A stretch of 64,000 bases of DNA from contig JAFPBB010000015.1 in the NCBI GenBank assembly GCA_017390585.1, positions 1 to 64,000 on the forward strand, read 5' to 3'. The number at the start of each line of letters is the position of its first letter. Positions within the stretch are counted from its first letter, which is position 1. Source of the stretch: Tidjanibacter sp. Its GTDB lineage: Bacteria > Bacteroidota > Bacteroidia > Bacteroidales > Rikenellaceae. The notes under the pieces are model-generated. The model had not been told where the DNA came from and ran no database searches. It saw nothing but the letters and a program-made list of their open reading frames with translations. The position numbers and the translations under genes were made by a program. Positions 53,053 through 61,986 of this stretch are shown here, piece by piece.

Positions 53053-55497
53053 TCAGCCGTTATAACCGGTCCAAATTACGTCCCAGATAGCGGTACGGTC
53101 TTTGTTGCTGGTGCTGCTCGAGGGGCTAAGGTTGGTGATGACAATCTGGAAGTCACCGGCAACATTCACCTCCTGAGTCCAGGTGTTCACTTTGAATTTG
53201 GTGGTGTTGGGACCAGTTACGGTGTAGGTCTCAACCACTGCACCATTCTGCTTGATCTCCACTTTGAACTTAGCAGCCTTGCCCTCGCTGAAGACATAGC
53301 CGTAGTTGAGCGAGAGGGTGCCGCAACCGGTGGTGAGGGTGGGCGAGGTGATGGTACCTTTGGCAGAGGTCTTACCATTAATCACGAATGCGCGAGTGCT
53401 GGTGCTGGTGCCAAGGAGGCTCTTGAATACAGGGTTGCTGTCGCTCGAACCACCGGAGATAACTGCGGTGTTGGTTGCGCTCCAGCCCGAAGTGGTTTTG
53501 CGCGAACCGTATTGGTTGTTGGTTGCTACGGTGTTGAAGTCATCGCGACCACCTGCTACCACGTCGCTACCAGCCTCGCTTACGGTGATGTTGTAGGATG
53601 CGCTACCTGCTGCATACTCGGCAGTTTTGGGAGCAGTTGCGGTGATGACTGCGTCGCCGACACCTACGATGGTTACAGCACCGGTCGAAGCCTCCACCTC
53701 TGCAACAGCGGTGTCGCTGGAGGTGTAGGTAACATCGTCGATCTTGCTACCGGTCAGAGTGGGGGCGGTGAACTCATCGCCGAGGGCCAAAGTCACCAAG
53801 TTGGAGGAGAATTTCAGATCCCTCTGGATGAATTTGATGGCGGAAACATAGTATGCGGGGCCACCTACCTGAACACTACTATTGTACTCGGCGCGAGTAC
53901 CCATAATGGTAACGATGTCGCCAACGTGCAAACCGAGTTTCGAGAACGACTGGTTGTTGCTGCTAACCTTGGTCTCGGTCAAACCGTATACATATACGGT
54001 GCCGGTCTCGTCGGTGAGGTCGAAGTTACCATAGGAGGTATTTACGATGTTGGTGATCTCACCGGTGAGCTCATACCATACATTTGCGTCAACGGTAGCC
54101 TTCAAGAACTCAGCTACGGTAAGTTTGTTGTCGTCGGGCTCGGGTACTTCGGGCTCCTCGGGCTCCTCGGGCTCCTCAGGCTCAGGCTCGGTGGTGGTGT
54201 CACCTGCGTAGGTGATGTCCAGTGCGGAGATGTATGCGCGGTGGTTCTTGTCGGTGCCGGTGGAGGTGAAGAGAATCTCGCCAGCCTCGCCGGTCCAAGT
54301 ACGGATTCCACCCTCAGCGGAGAGTTCGCCGCAGTCAGCTTTGAGGTAGTAGTGATTCTGAGCAAAGGTCATCTTGATTTTGTTGATGGTCTTGCCGTTT
54401 TTGGCGGTCACCTTGAGAGTAGCACCACCCTGGTACATACGGATAGCCTCGCCGGAGGTGTAGTATGCGGGTGCAGTACCTGCTTTACCCTGTGCGAATA
54501 CGATGTCGATATTCTCGTCTACGGCGATAACCTTGTTGTTTACGGATGCACCGTTGGTATAACCGCAGTTCTTGAATACGATGGAAGCGGTGATGTCGTT
54601 GGTTACCTCAAATGCGGGAACATTGATGTTGAGGGGCTTGATGCTACCAGCCTTGAACTCAACCTCGTTGGAGAGGGTGAGAGCCTTGGAGTAGTCGCCC
54701 TTGTCGGTAGTCACGGTCACGGTGATGGTCTCACCTGCAGCTGCGGTGTAGGGCTTGATGGGCAGGTAGAAGAAAGCCTCGCCATTGGCAGCAATAGCCT
54801 CGCCATTCTCTACGTTGAGGGTAGCAGCGCTGGAAACATACTGAGCGCCGCTGGAGATGTACTCCACTTTCTCACCGGTGAGGTTGAGGTGGTAGGTACC
54901 CACGAAGTCGTGTTGGGGGTTGGAGATGTTGATGCTCTTCACGGTGAAAGCCTCGGTACCCTTGTTGGCTACGGCAAACTTAATCAACGAAGTGAGGTGG
55001 TGCATAGTGAAGCTAACAGTGCTGTTGCCTGCCTCGGTGGTGGTGATGCCATAGAGGGGAGCGAAGTCACCTGCAACGTGAGCAAGGCTGTTGTTACCCT
55101 TCTGGGTGGTGGTAGCATAACCTACGTTGTCATAGGCAGTCTTGGTAACGCTGTTGGTGTTGTAGCTGTTGTAGGGATAGAGTGCATACCAAGTGTTGGC
55201 CACGGTGAAGTCTGCAGTGGTGTTGCCGCTGAAGATGTTGAGTGCGTCTGCCGAGTTGGCAAAAGCACCGTCGTGTTTGGTGGTGGTGCCGTCAACGTGG
55301 AATACGGACAACTTGTCGTTGGCAGCCCAAGTGGTGTTGAGACCATCAGCTACGGTCCTGGTGTCGGGGGTGTTAGCAACGATGGTGAGGGCTTCGCCTT
55401 TCTCGGCGGGGGTAATGTTCTCAACGATGTCGTTGGAGCAGTTGGTGAGGGTAAGTGCAGCAAACATCAAACCCAACGAAAGCATAATTTTTTTCAT
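53053..55497 (-). CDS. Multi-domain lipoprotein: fimbrillin-like, OB-fold, Ig-like and anchor-J-like domains
   Basis: An 814-residue lipoprotein (lipobox LTNC, ~Cys19; start at 55497, the ATG of MKKIMLSLG). Order: fimbrillin-like N-terminal domain (~25-300; typical DTRT and WAANDKLSVF motifs), a beta domain (~305-440), a Pro-Glu linker (~445-460), an OB-fold domain (LTVAEFLKA...YELTGEITNI, ~465-560), a BIG2-like Ig domain (~565-650) and a choice-of-anchor-J-like domain (~655-812). It stops with TGA inside a Gly-Asn linker; the nuclease domain continues in frame. The intact product would be a ~1100-residue surface nuclease, the upstream part serving export, display and nucleic-acid binding. 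Confidence 0.75.
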   Translation of the reverse strand: MKKIMLSLGLMFAALTLTNCSNDIVENITPAEKGEALTIVANTPDTRTVADGLNTTWAANDKLSVFHVDGTTTKHDGAFANSADALNIFSGNTTADFTVANTWYALYPYNSYNTNSVTKTAYDNVGYATTTQKGNNSLAHVAGDFAPLYGITTTEAGNSTVSFTMHHLTSLIKFAVANKGTEAFTVKSINISNPQHDFVGTYHLNLTGEKVEYISSGAQYVSSAATLNVENGEAIAANGEAFFYLPIKPYTAAAGETITVTVTTDKGDYSKALTLSNEVEFKAGSIKPLNINVPAFEVTNDITASIVFKNCGYTNGASVNNKVIAVDENIDIVFAQGKAGTAPAYYTSGEAIRMYQGGATLKVTAKNGKTINKIKMTFAQNHYYLKADCGELSAEGGIRTWTGEAGEILFTSTGTDKNHRAYISALDITYAGDTTTEPEPEEPEEPEEPEVPEPDDNKLTVAEFLKATVDANVWYELTGEITNIVNTSYGNFDLTDETGTVYVYGLTETKVSSNNQSFSKLGLHVGDIVTIMGTRAEYNSSVQVGGPAYYVSAIKFIQRDLKFSSNLVTLALGDEFTAPTLTGSKIDDVTYTSSDTAVAEVEASTGAVTIVGVGDAVITATAPKTAEYAAGSASYNITVSEAGSDVVAGGRDDFNTVATNNQYGSRKTTSGWSATNTAVISGGSSDSNPVFKSLLGTSTSTRAFVINGKTSAKGTITSPTLTTGCGTLSLNYGYVFSEGKAAKFKVEIKQNGAVVETYTVTGPNTTKFKVNTWTQEVNVAGDFQIVITNLSPSSSTSNKDRTAIWDVIWTGYNG
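54133..54195 (-). repeat. Pro-Glu repeat linker
   Basis: A short tandem of PEEPEEPE-type codons between domains of the fimbrillin-like lipoprotein; low complexity. Confidence 0.65.
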
Positions 55498-55528
55498 AGT
55501 TTCTTTTCTCTTTTTTGGGTTTAACATT

Positions 55529-55660
55529 TTAGAAATCCAATCCCTCTTCCTCTTCGGTCCAAGGATCGATAGTGTTGGAGTAGATACTCGATGCGATACC
55601 GCTCTCTACCATTACGTCGTCGATAGAGATGGTGGGCTCTGTGTAAATACGTTTGGACAT
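55529..55660 (-). CDS. 43-residue small protein upstream of the fimbrillin-like lipoprotein
   Basis: An ATG frame at 55660 runs 43 codons to TAA at 55529: start MSKRIYTEPTISID, middle VMVESGIASSIYSNTID, acidic end WTEEEEGLDF. It has no signal peptide or membrane segment. Short proteins starting M(K/S)K-x-Y-x-x-P-T are common just before surface lipoprotein genes in Bacteroides/Alistipes (from memory). It ends 31 bases before the lipoprotein start and should be on the same transcript. The role is unknown. Confidence 0.6.
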   Translation of the reverse strand: MSKRIYTEPTISIDDVMVESGIASSIYSNTIDPWTEEEEGLDF

Positions 55661-55943
55661 AGAATTAATTTAGTTGTTTGATGTGTGAATGTTATATAGT
55701 TGATTTAATGTATATATTTGTCAGTCAATCAATTATCCGACGCAAATTGTGCGCCCACACGTTGTGCCTGCCTGCTCGCGTGTGTGCGTGGGGGTGAAAA
55801 ACCGCGCAAAGGTATAAAAACTTTCCAATAATTATCCACCCCACACCAATAATTAATATGCAATTTTGCCATTTTTTTTGTGAGTATTTTCCCGCGTCAC
55901 AATTTTCGGAGGATTTTTCAACTCCCTCATAACCAACAAAAGA
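55661..55943. promoter_or_regulatory. Intergenic region with putative promoter of the small-protein/nuclease operon
   Basis: A/T-rich stretch without a supported gene. On the minus strand a -7-like TACCTTTG lies at 55807-55814, which would leave a ~145-base leader before the 43-residue gene; no clear -33 element. Confidence 0.4.
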
Positions 55944-55965
55944 CCCCGAGACGTCTGTCTCGGGG
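55944..55965 (-). terminator. Hairpin terminator of the acidic protein gene
   Basis: A perfect 9-bp GC-rich stem (55944-55952 with 55957-55965); on the minus strand it is followed by a T-rich stretch (TCTTTTGTT). Confidence 0.72.
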
Positions 55966-55993
55966 TGAATGTTTTCTCCAATCCGTGGGCCGA

Positions 55994-56323
55994 TTAGATC
56001 TCGTCGCGGAGGTTGTCGATATCCTCGTCCTCGTCGTTCTGGTCGGCGAACTCGTCGGCACCTTTGAGGTCGTCGGTGTAGTAGTCCCTATCCTCCTCTT
56101 CCTCAATGTGGTCGTCGATTTTAACAACGACTTTCACGAGATAGCTCACCTCCTCGGTCTCGAAAGGCACAGCATAGAAAAACTCACCATTGGGTTTCTC
56201 GATACGCATCATAGCCTCATTGTAGCCTGCGGGGTAGAGTTTTTTCACCTCCTCCTGAAGCTCGGGAGCAAGGTTGGCGAAGCTCACTACGGAGCGTCTC
56301 TTTGCAACTTTCTGTGTACTCAT
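55994..56323 (-). CDS. Conserved acidic-tailed hypothetical protein
   Basis: A 109-residue cytoplasmic protein. The N-terminus is basic (STQKVAKRRSVVSF), the centre has ANLAPELQEEVKKLYPAGYNEAMMRIEKPNGEFFYAVPFETEEVSYLVKV, and the last ~40 residues are extremely acidic (EEEEDRDYYTDDLKG...DEDEDIDNL). I recall similar proteins only from Bacteroidetes; no function is known. The bipolar charge could suit binding to a basic partner or nucleic-acid machinery (inference). It is monocistronic and divergent to ligA. Confidence 0.7.
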   Translation of the reverse strand: MSTQKVAKRRSVVSFANLAPELQEEVKKLYPAGYNEAMMRIEKPNGEFFYAVPFETEEVSYLVKVVVKIDDHIEEEEDRDYYTDDLKGADEFADQNDEDEDIDNLRDEI

Positions 56324-56498
56324 ATCTCAATTAAGTGTTCTCAAAATTTTCTGCAATTATAAGGCAAAATTTCATATTCGCTACACTTGTTGATAACTTT
56401 TTCCGAAATTTTATCAAAAACGCCCTCGGCCCCCAATCTTTTCTCTCCCTTTTTTCGTACCTTTACGTCGTCTTCAACAACGCACAAACCACGCACCT

Positions 56499-58568
56499 AT
56501 GAAACAAAAAATAGAGGCCCTGAGGGAGCGACTCAACCTCCTCAATTACAAATACTACGTCGAGGCGAAGCCGGAGGTGAGCGACTTTGAGTATGATATG
56601 TTGCTCAAGGAATTGCAGGATCTGGAGGCTCTCCATCCCGAGTTTGACGACCCCAACTCGCCCACCAAACGCGTGGGTAGCGACCTGGCTTCCGGCTTCG
56701 AGTCTGTGGCCCACAGATTCCCAATGCTCTCACTTTCAAATACATATTCGCTTGGGGAGTTGGGTGAGTTCGTTGGTCGCATCGAGCGCGAGGTGGGAAA
56801 GACGGAGTTTGTGTGTGAGCTGAAGTTCGACGGCACGGCCATCTCGATTATCTATGAAAAGGGACGATTGACAAGGGCGGTGACTCGTGGTGACGGCTCC
56901 CGAGGCGACGATGTTACGGCCAACATCCGCACCATCCGCTCGGTGCCTCTGGTGTTGAGGGGCGAGGGCATTCCAGACTATGTGGAGATGCGAGGTGAGG
57001 TTATTATGCCCCACGCATCTTTCAGGCGTCTCAATGCCGAGCGAGAGAGTGCTGGCGAAGCCCCTTTTGCCAATCCTCGCAATGCGGCGGCCGGCACAAT
57101 TAAGTTGCTCAATTCGGCGGAGGTGGCACGACGTGGTTTGGATTGCTACCTCTATCATATGGTGGGCGACAATCTCCCCTACGATAACCATTGGGACAAC
57201 CTTTGCGTGGCCCGCAGTTGGGGATTGAAGATTTCCGACAAGATGGTTAAGTGCCACACTTGGAAGGAGATAGAAGAGTTTATTACTCGCACGGATGTGG
57301 AGCGCGCGGAGTTCCCCTACGACACAGATGGAGCAGTAATCAAGGTCAACGACTATGGCACTCAGCGTCGCCTTGGCTCCACGGCAAAGTCGCCTCGTTG
57401 GGCTGTGGCCTATAAGTTCAAGGCCGAGCAGGCTCTCACCCAGCTTCTGTCGGTAGATTTCCAGGTGGGGCGCACGGGAGCCATTACCCCCGTAGCCAAC
57501 CTCAATCCCGTGCAGCTGGCGGGTACGGTGGTTAAGCGCGCCTCGCTTCATAATGCCGACCAGATCGCTCTGCTCGATGTGCGAGTGGGCGATATGGTCT
57601 ACGTTGAGAAGGGTGGAGAGATTATCCCTAAGATTGTGGGCGTGGACGTCGAGCAGCGCCGAGAAGAGTGTGTGCCGCTCGAGTATGTCACCCATTGCCC
57701 CGAGTGCGGAAGTGAGCTCGTGAGAATTGAGGGCGAGGCCAAGCACTATTGCCCCAATTCGGAGGGGTGCCCACCGCAGATTGTGGGGCGCATCATCCAC
57801 TTCATCTCTCGCAAGGCGATGAACATTGAGGGAATTGGTGAGGAGACGGCCGAACTGCTCTATCGCAGTGGCCTTGTGGAGAATGTTGCCGACCTCTATG
57901 CTCTTCAGGCTGTGCAGATTGCGTCGTTGCCGAGGATGGGCGTTAAGAGTGCCGAGAAGATTCTCAGGGAGTTGGAGGCTTCGCGTGAGGTGCCCTTCTC
58001 GAGGGTGCTTTTTGCCCTGGGAATCCGCTTTGTTGGAGAGACCACGGCAAAATATTTGGCCTCCCATTTCCGTTCTTTGGATAGACTGATGTCTGCCTCG
58101 GAGGTCGAGTTGGCCGAGGCCGACGAGGTGGGCGAGAAGATTGCCTTGAGCATCCGCAGCTACTTTGAGAATGAGAAGAACGTTGCCATCATCAACCGAC
58201 TGAAAGAGGTGGGGTTGCAGTTTGCCGAGTGTGAGCAGAGCAGGCTCTCCTCGCTCCTCGAGGGGGTCTCGGTGGTTATATCGGGTAGCTTCGAGCGCCA
58301 CTCGAGAGACGAACTCAAAAGACTCATCGAACTCCACGGAGGAAAAAATCTGGCGGCCGTGTCGGGTGCCACGGACTACCTTCTTGCAGGAGATAAAATA
58401 GGCCCTGCTAAATTGCAGAAAGCCACCAAGTTGGGTGTGAAGATTATCTCGGAGAGCGACTTTGAGAGGATGATTGAGGATGCTCCTCGAGAGTCTACCG
58501 AGAATCCGCAGGAGGAACAAACTCCTCGGAAGAGTGAAAAGATTGCTGTGCAGGGCGAGTTATTTTGA
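56499..58568 (+). CDS. ligA: NAD-dependent DNA ligase
   Basis: It seals nicks using NAD+. The 689-residue protein has domain Ia (YYVEAKPEVSDFEYDMLL), the adenylation motif CELKFDG (Lys ~109), RGEVIMPHASF, OB fold (VGRTGAITPVANL), the four-Cys zinc finger (CPECGSELV...HYCPNSEGC), HhH repeats and the C-terminal BRCT domain (VVISGSFERHSRDELKRLIE). The tail after BRCT (~30 residues, Glu/Thr-rich) is an extension. dapA follows 30 bases later. Confidence 0.96.
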   Translation: MKQKIEALRERLNLLNYKYYVEAKPEVSDFEYDMLLKELQDLEALHPEFDDPNSPTKRVGSDLASGFESVAHRFPMLSLSNTYSLGELGEFVGRIEREVGKTEFVCELKFDGTAISIIYEKGRLTRAVTRGDGSRGDDVTANIRTIRSVPLVLRGEGIPDYVEMRGEVIMPHASFRRLNAERESAGEAPFANPRNAAAGTIKLLNSAEVARRGLDCYLYHMVGDNLPYDNHWDNLCVARSWGLKISDKMVKCHTWKEIEEFITRTDVERAEFPYDTDGAVIKVNDYGTQRRLGSTAKSPRWAVAYKFKAEQALTQLLSVDFQVGRTGAITPVANLNPVQLAGTVVKRASLHNADQIALLDVRVGDMVYVEKGGEIIPKIVGVDVEQRREECVPLEYVTHCPECGSELVRIEGEAKHYCPNSEGCPPQIVGRIIHFISRKAMNIEGIGEETAELLYRSGLVENVADLYALQAVQIASLPRMGVKSAEKILRELEASREVPFSRVLFALGIRFVGETTAKYLASHFRSLDRLMSASEVELAEADEVGEKIALSIRSYFENEKNVAIINRLKEVGLQFAECEQSRLSSLLEGVSVVISGSFERHSRDELKRLIELHGGKNLAAVSGATDYLLAGDKIGPAKLQKATKLGVKIISESDFERMIEDAPRESTENPQEEQTPRKSEKIAVQGELF

Positions 58569-58578
58569 TAGAATTGTG

Positions 58579-58586
58579 TATTTTTG
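58579..58586 (+). promoter_or_regulatory. Putative -7 element before dapA
   Basis: TATTTTTG, 12 bases before the dapA ATG, which would give a very short leader; -33 not evident. It may supply dapA in addition to readthrough from ligA. Confidence 0.38.
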
Positions 58587-58598
58587 CAGGCTAAACCA

Positions 58599-59510
58599 AT
58601 GAATAAAGTGAAAGAACGAGATATTTTATCGAAGATTAAGGGCTTGGGCGTAGCCATTGTCACCCCCTTTACGGCGACGGGTGAGGTGGATTATGCTGCT
58701 CTGGACCGTTTGGTCGACTATGTTATTGAGGGTGGAGTGGACTACCTCGTGGTTATGGGAACTACGGGCGAGACGCCCACGCTGACGCTCCCCGAGAGGG
58801 TGGCTGTGCTGAGGGCTGTGAAGGCTCGTAATGCGGGGCGTCTTCCTTTGGTTGTGGGTGTTGGTAGCAACGACACCGCAAGGGTTGTGGAGCTCATCGA
58901 CCAGACCAATCTCGACGGTGTGGATGCAATCCTGAGCGTCACACCTTTCTATAATAAACCTTCGCAACGCGGTTTGTTTGAACACTACAAGTATATATCT
59001 AACCGCTCGCCCCGACCCATCATTCTCTATAATGTGCCGGGCCGCACGGGTGTGAATATGGAGGCTGCAACCACTCTCCGCATTGCGCGCGAGTGCCCCA
59101 ATGTGGTGGCTATCAAAGAGGCCAGCGGCAACATCGAGCAGATTAAGGAGGTGATTGAGGGTGCGCCCGAGGGATTCTTGGTGATCTCGGGTGACGACTC
59201 GCTTGCACTTCCCGTGATGAAGGCAGGAGGTGTGGGTGTTATCTCCGTGGCTGCCAATGCATTCCCCGTGTATTTCCATAGGCTTATCGCAACGCAGGCC
59301 GAGGGTGGTAGTGAAGAAAATGACGCCCTCTTTGAGGCCATCCGACCCACTGTTAAGATGCTCTTTGAGGAGGGTAATCCTCCGGGCGTGAAGGCTGCGC
59401 TTGCAATGAAGGGGGTTGTGGGCAACCATTTGCGCCTCCCCTTGGTGGCTGTGAGCGACGACCTCTATGGCCGTCTCGAGAAGTCCATTACAGAGGGCGA
59501 GTTCTGTTAG
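58599..59510 (+). CDS. dapA: 4-hydroxy-tetrahydrodipicolinate synthase
   Basis: It condenses pyruvate and aspartate-semialdehyde in lysine/diaminopimelate synthesis. The 303-residue TIM barrel has GTTGETPTL, YNVPGRTGVNM (catalytic Tyr) and VVAIKEASG (Schiff-base Lys ~168). The start is the ATG at 58599; a TTG five codons earlier overlaps the -7-like element. Confidence 0.95.
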   Translation: MNKVKERDILSKIKGLGVAIVTPFTATGEVDYAALDRLVDYVIEGGVDYLVVMGTTGETPTLTLPERVAVLRAVKARNAGRLPLVVGVGSNDTARVVELIDQTNLDGVDAILSVTPFYNKPSQRGLFEHYKYISNRSPRPIILYNVPGRTGVNMEAATTLRIARECPNVVAIKEASGNIEQIKEVIEGAPEGFLVISGDDSLALPVMKAGGVGVISVAANAFPVYFHRLIATQAEGGSEENDALFEAIRPTVKMLFEEGNPPGVKAALAMKGVVGNHLRLPLVAVSDDLYGRLEKSITEGEFC

Positions 59511-59546
59511 CGAGATAGATGTAATGGGCTTGTAATCGGGAGGTTA

Positions 59547-60311
59547 ATGATGCGAGTGAATCTGAGGTGCGGAGTTGTGTGGAGGCTTTTTGCGGTGCTG
59601 TTGCCCCTTGTGGCGGTTTGCACCGATGCGGCGGCCCAACCTCTCCGTGTGCCCGATAATGAGGATATTCTCGCTCGCACTATCGACGTCGAGTCGCCCT
59701 ATTTTCTCGATAGGCTCCTGGCCAAATATTTCTCTGCCGAGGAGTCGCTCTCCGAGGAGGAGTACTACTATCTCTACTACGGATATGCCTACAGTGAACT
59801 CTACCGTCCGCTCGAACCCATTGCTGCGGAGGATAGGGTGCTTGCTGTGGTGGAGGAGATTATGACGGAGCCCACGGAGGAGCGAATGAGGCGTTTGATC
59901 GATAGTGCAATGGAGGTTATGGAGCGCGATCCGTTCAGTCCCAAGAATCTCAACTTTCTTGCCTTTACCTATGGCTCCCTCGGCGATAGTCTCAATCAGC
60001 GACACTGCTTTGAGCGCCTCGAGGGGGTGCTGAAAACCATTGGCAACTCCGGTACGGGTAGGAAGGAGAAGAGCCCGATGCACGTGTTGATGTTCTCCCA
60101 CGCCTCGGACTACCTCTATGCCAGGGGCTTGGAGATCAAGAGCCGAGAGGTGGTGTCGCGCACCACGGAGTTTATCTACCTTCCGGTCAAGGAGGCCGAT
60201 GGCAACCTCGGATACTACTTCGATTTCTCGAGGGTCTATATGGTCCGCTCGGACTATGAGCCTCCCCGTGAGGAGCGTGGTTGGACTATCAATAATTTGC
60301 CACTCAAATAG
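59547..60311 (+). CDS. DUF4919-like secreted protein
   Basis: A 254-residue protein with a signal peptide (to ~30, ending DAAAQP). The EEYYYLYYGYAYSELYRPLEP and NFLAFTYGSLGD segments match the DUF4919 family, Bacteroidetes-type proteins with a TPR-like helical part. No known function. A good AGG ribosome-binding-like stretch lies before the double ATG. Probably co-transcribed with dapA (36 bases) and the following protease (29 bases). Confidence 0.75.
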   Translation: MMRVNLRCGVVWRLFAVLLPLVAVCTDAAAQPLRVPDNEDILARTIDVESPYFLDRLLAKYFSAEESLSEEEYYYLYYGYAYSELYRPLEPIAAEDRVLAVVEEIMTEPTEERMRRLIDSAMEVMERDPFSPKNLNFLAFTYGSLGDSLNQRHCFERLEGVLKTIGNSGTGRKEKSPMHVLMFSHASDYLYARGLEIKSREVVSRTTEFIYLPVKEADGNLGYYFDFSRVYMVRSDYEPPREERGWTINNLPLK

Positions 60312-60340
60312 TTGGCGAGCAAGGACGATTGTTTTTGGAT

Positions 60341-61714
60341 ATGAAAAGAAATATATATGTTAAATTGTTGCTGGCCATCTTTGCAATGGTTACTCTTGTG
60401 GGTTGTGGACCCGATGTGGAGAAGCCGGAGAATGTGGTGCAGCTCCCCGATAATCAGGTGGAGCATACCCTGATTATGTATCTCAATGCCGACAATAACC
60501 TCTCGTCGAGTATCTACCGCAATGCGGAGGATGCGGAGCAGGGTATGATTGGAGCGATGCCTTCGACCCGCCTGATTGTCTATCTCGACACGGCCAAGGA
60601 TACACGACTCTATGAGGTCTACTACCTCTCCTATGGCGCCAACAACCACGTTCGCTACTGCAAGGAGCTCAAGAGCTACCCCAATCAAATTTCCACCACT
60701 CCGGAGGTGATGAAGAGCGTGCTGGAAGATATCAAGGAGCTGGCTCCGAGTTTGAGCTACGGACTTGTGATGGCGGGCCACGGCTCGGGATGGTTCCCCA
60801 AGCCAAGTGCGGGCGTGAAGTACAACGACCAGAAGGTGGCACCCATCGACGGAGTTGGTAAGGAGTATGATTTCCTGCCCTATATGCAGATGGGTCAGAC
60901 TCGCTATTTGGGCTACGACACTGTCTATAATGAGGATGGCTCCGGCACTATCGACAATGAGAAGAGCTTTGCGAACGCTGCAGAGATTGTCGAGGGCCTC
61001 TCGCCCATCCACTTCGACTACATCATCTTCGACGCTTGCTTTATGTCCTCCGTGGAGTTCCTCTATGAGGTGCGTAGTGCTGCGGACTACATTGTGGCCT
61101 CGCCTGTGGAGATTATGGCTTGTGGCTTGGCCTACAAGGAGATTGTGAGCAACCTTATGAGCCGCGACCACAATGTGGCCTCCATAGGCGACGTGGTCTA
61201 TGATGTCTATATGAGGGACGATAATTTCTCGAGAGTCAAGTCGTTGGCACTTGCCACTATTGATTGCTCCAAACTCGATGCACTTGCCGATGCGGTGCGC
61301 GATGTTGTGGCCTCCACGGGCATTGAGAATTGCGTGGAGATGGTGGAGAGCCTCCTGCAACCGCTGGTGTTGGATGGGCGCACTACGGCCAATTGGGAGA
61401 ATGTGCAGCCTCTGGATAGGATGATGCCTGCAGCTTTCAACGACCTTGAGGATTTTGTGCAGTGCTTGACAGACGACGATGAGTTGCTCAATAGGTTCTA
61501 TGCTGCCCTCGATGCGGCGGTGGTGGCCAATGTACACACGGCCAACATCTTTTCGGTGGGTCAGTACTACGACTACGACTTTCTGGAGTACCTCGTGGAT
61601 GGGAAGTTTGACATCTGTGGTGTGAGCACCTACATTCCTCGCCGCAAGTCGCCCAAGACGCTGGAGTGCTATTTGCAGACATCTTGGGCCAAGAAGGTCT
61701 ATGGATTGGAGTAG
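60341..61714 (+). CDS. Clostripain-family (C11) cysteine protease lipoprotein
   Basis: A 457-residue lipoprotein (lipobox LVGC). The C11 fold is shown by HTLIMYLNADNNL at the start, the catalytic His147 (MAGHGSGW) and Cys233 (FDACFMSSVEFLYE). Family members cleave after Arg or Lys, often after self-activation; in gut Bacteroidales such enzymes include fragipain-like proteases. The start at 60341 places the lipobox correctly. No propeptide cleavage site can be assigned with certainty. Confidence 0.87.
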   Translation: MKRNIYVKLLLAIFAMVTLVGCGPDVEKPENVVQLPDNQVEHTLIMYLNADNNLSSSIYRNAEDAEQGMIGAMPSTRLIVYLDTAKDTRLYEVYYLSYGANNHVRYCKELKSYPNQISTTPEVMKSVLEDIKELAPSLSYGLVMAGHGSGWFPKPSAGVKYNDQKVAPIDGVGKEYDFLPYMQMGQTRYLGYDTVYNEDGSGTIDNEKSFANAAEIVEGLSPIHFDYIIFDACFMSSVEFLYEVRSAADYIVASPVEIMACGLAYKEIVSNLMSRDHNVASIGDVVYDVYMRDDNFSRVKSLALATIDCSKLDALADAVRDVVASTGIENCVEMVESLLQPLVLDGRTTANWENVQPLDRMMPAAFNDLEDFVQCLTDDDELLNRFYAALDAAVVANVHTANIFSVGQYYDYDFLEYLVDGKFDICGVSTYIPRRKSPKTLECYLQTSWAKKVYGLE

Positions 61715-61737
61715 CCGCTACGAAATATGAATGTGTG

Positions 61738-61765
61738 AAATGCCCCCAATGGAGGGGCATTTTCT
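61738..61765 (+). terminator. Terminator after the protease gene
   Basis: A 9-bp stem (61738-61746 with 61754-61762) followed by a T-rich tract. Confidence 0.7.
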
Positions 61766-61828
61766 TTTGTGCTCGGTGGTGTCGGCTGGTGGGTTGTGGT
61801 TGTATACCTATTTATTTATTGTTGGAAA

Positions 61829-61861
61829 TTGTGGAATGTGACTATTTTTTTCGTATATTTG
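61829..61861 (+). promoter_or_regulatory. Promoter of the porin gene
   Basis: TATATTTG at 61854-61861 with TTG at 61829-61831 (22-base spacing, slightly long). Gives a ~120-base leader before the porin start. Confidence 0.5.
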
Positions 61862-61986
61862 CGTGTTTGGAATGATTCACCACCTATTTTAACCCATATT
61901 GAGCACGCTTTGAAGCCTGCTTGCGATTGCGTAAAATCGGAAATATCAATCATATAACTAATTTCAAACCTAAAACAAACACACTT

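Noticed and set aside
53053..53055. Selenocysteine insertion at the TGA
   Set aside because: The flanking codons are a Gly-rich linker, not a redox site, and no selenocysteine machinery is in view.
53512..55524. A 670-residue plus-strand frame opposite the fimbrillin-like lipoprotein
   Set aside because: Very rich in Gly/Val/Cys without domain motifs; the minus strand has lipobox, domain order and codon use of a real gene.
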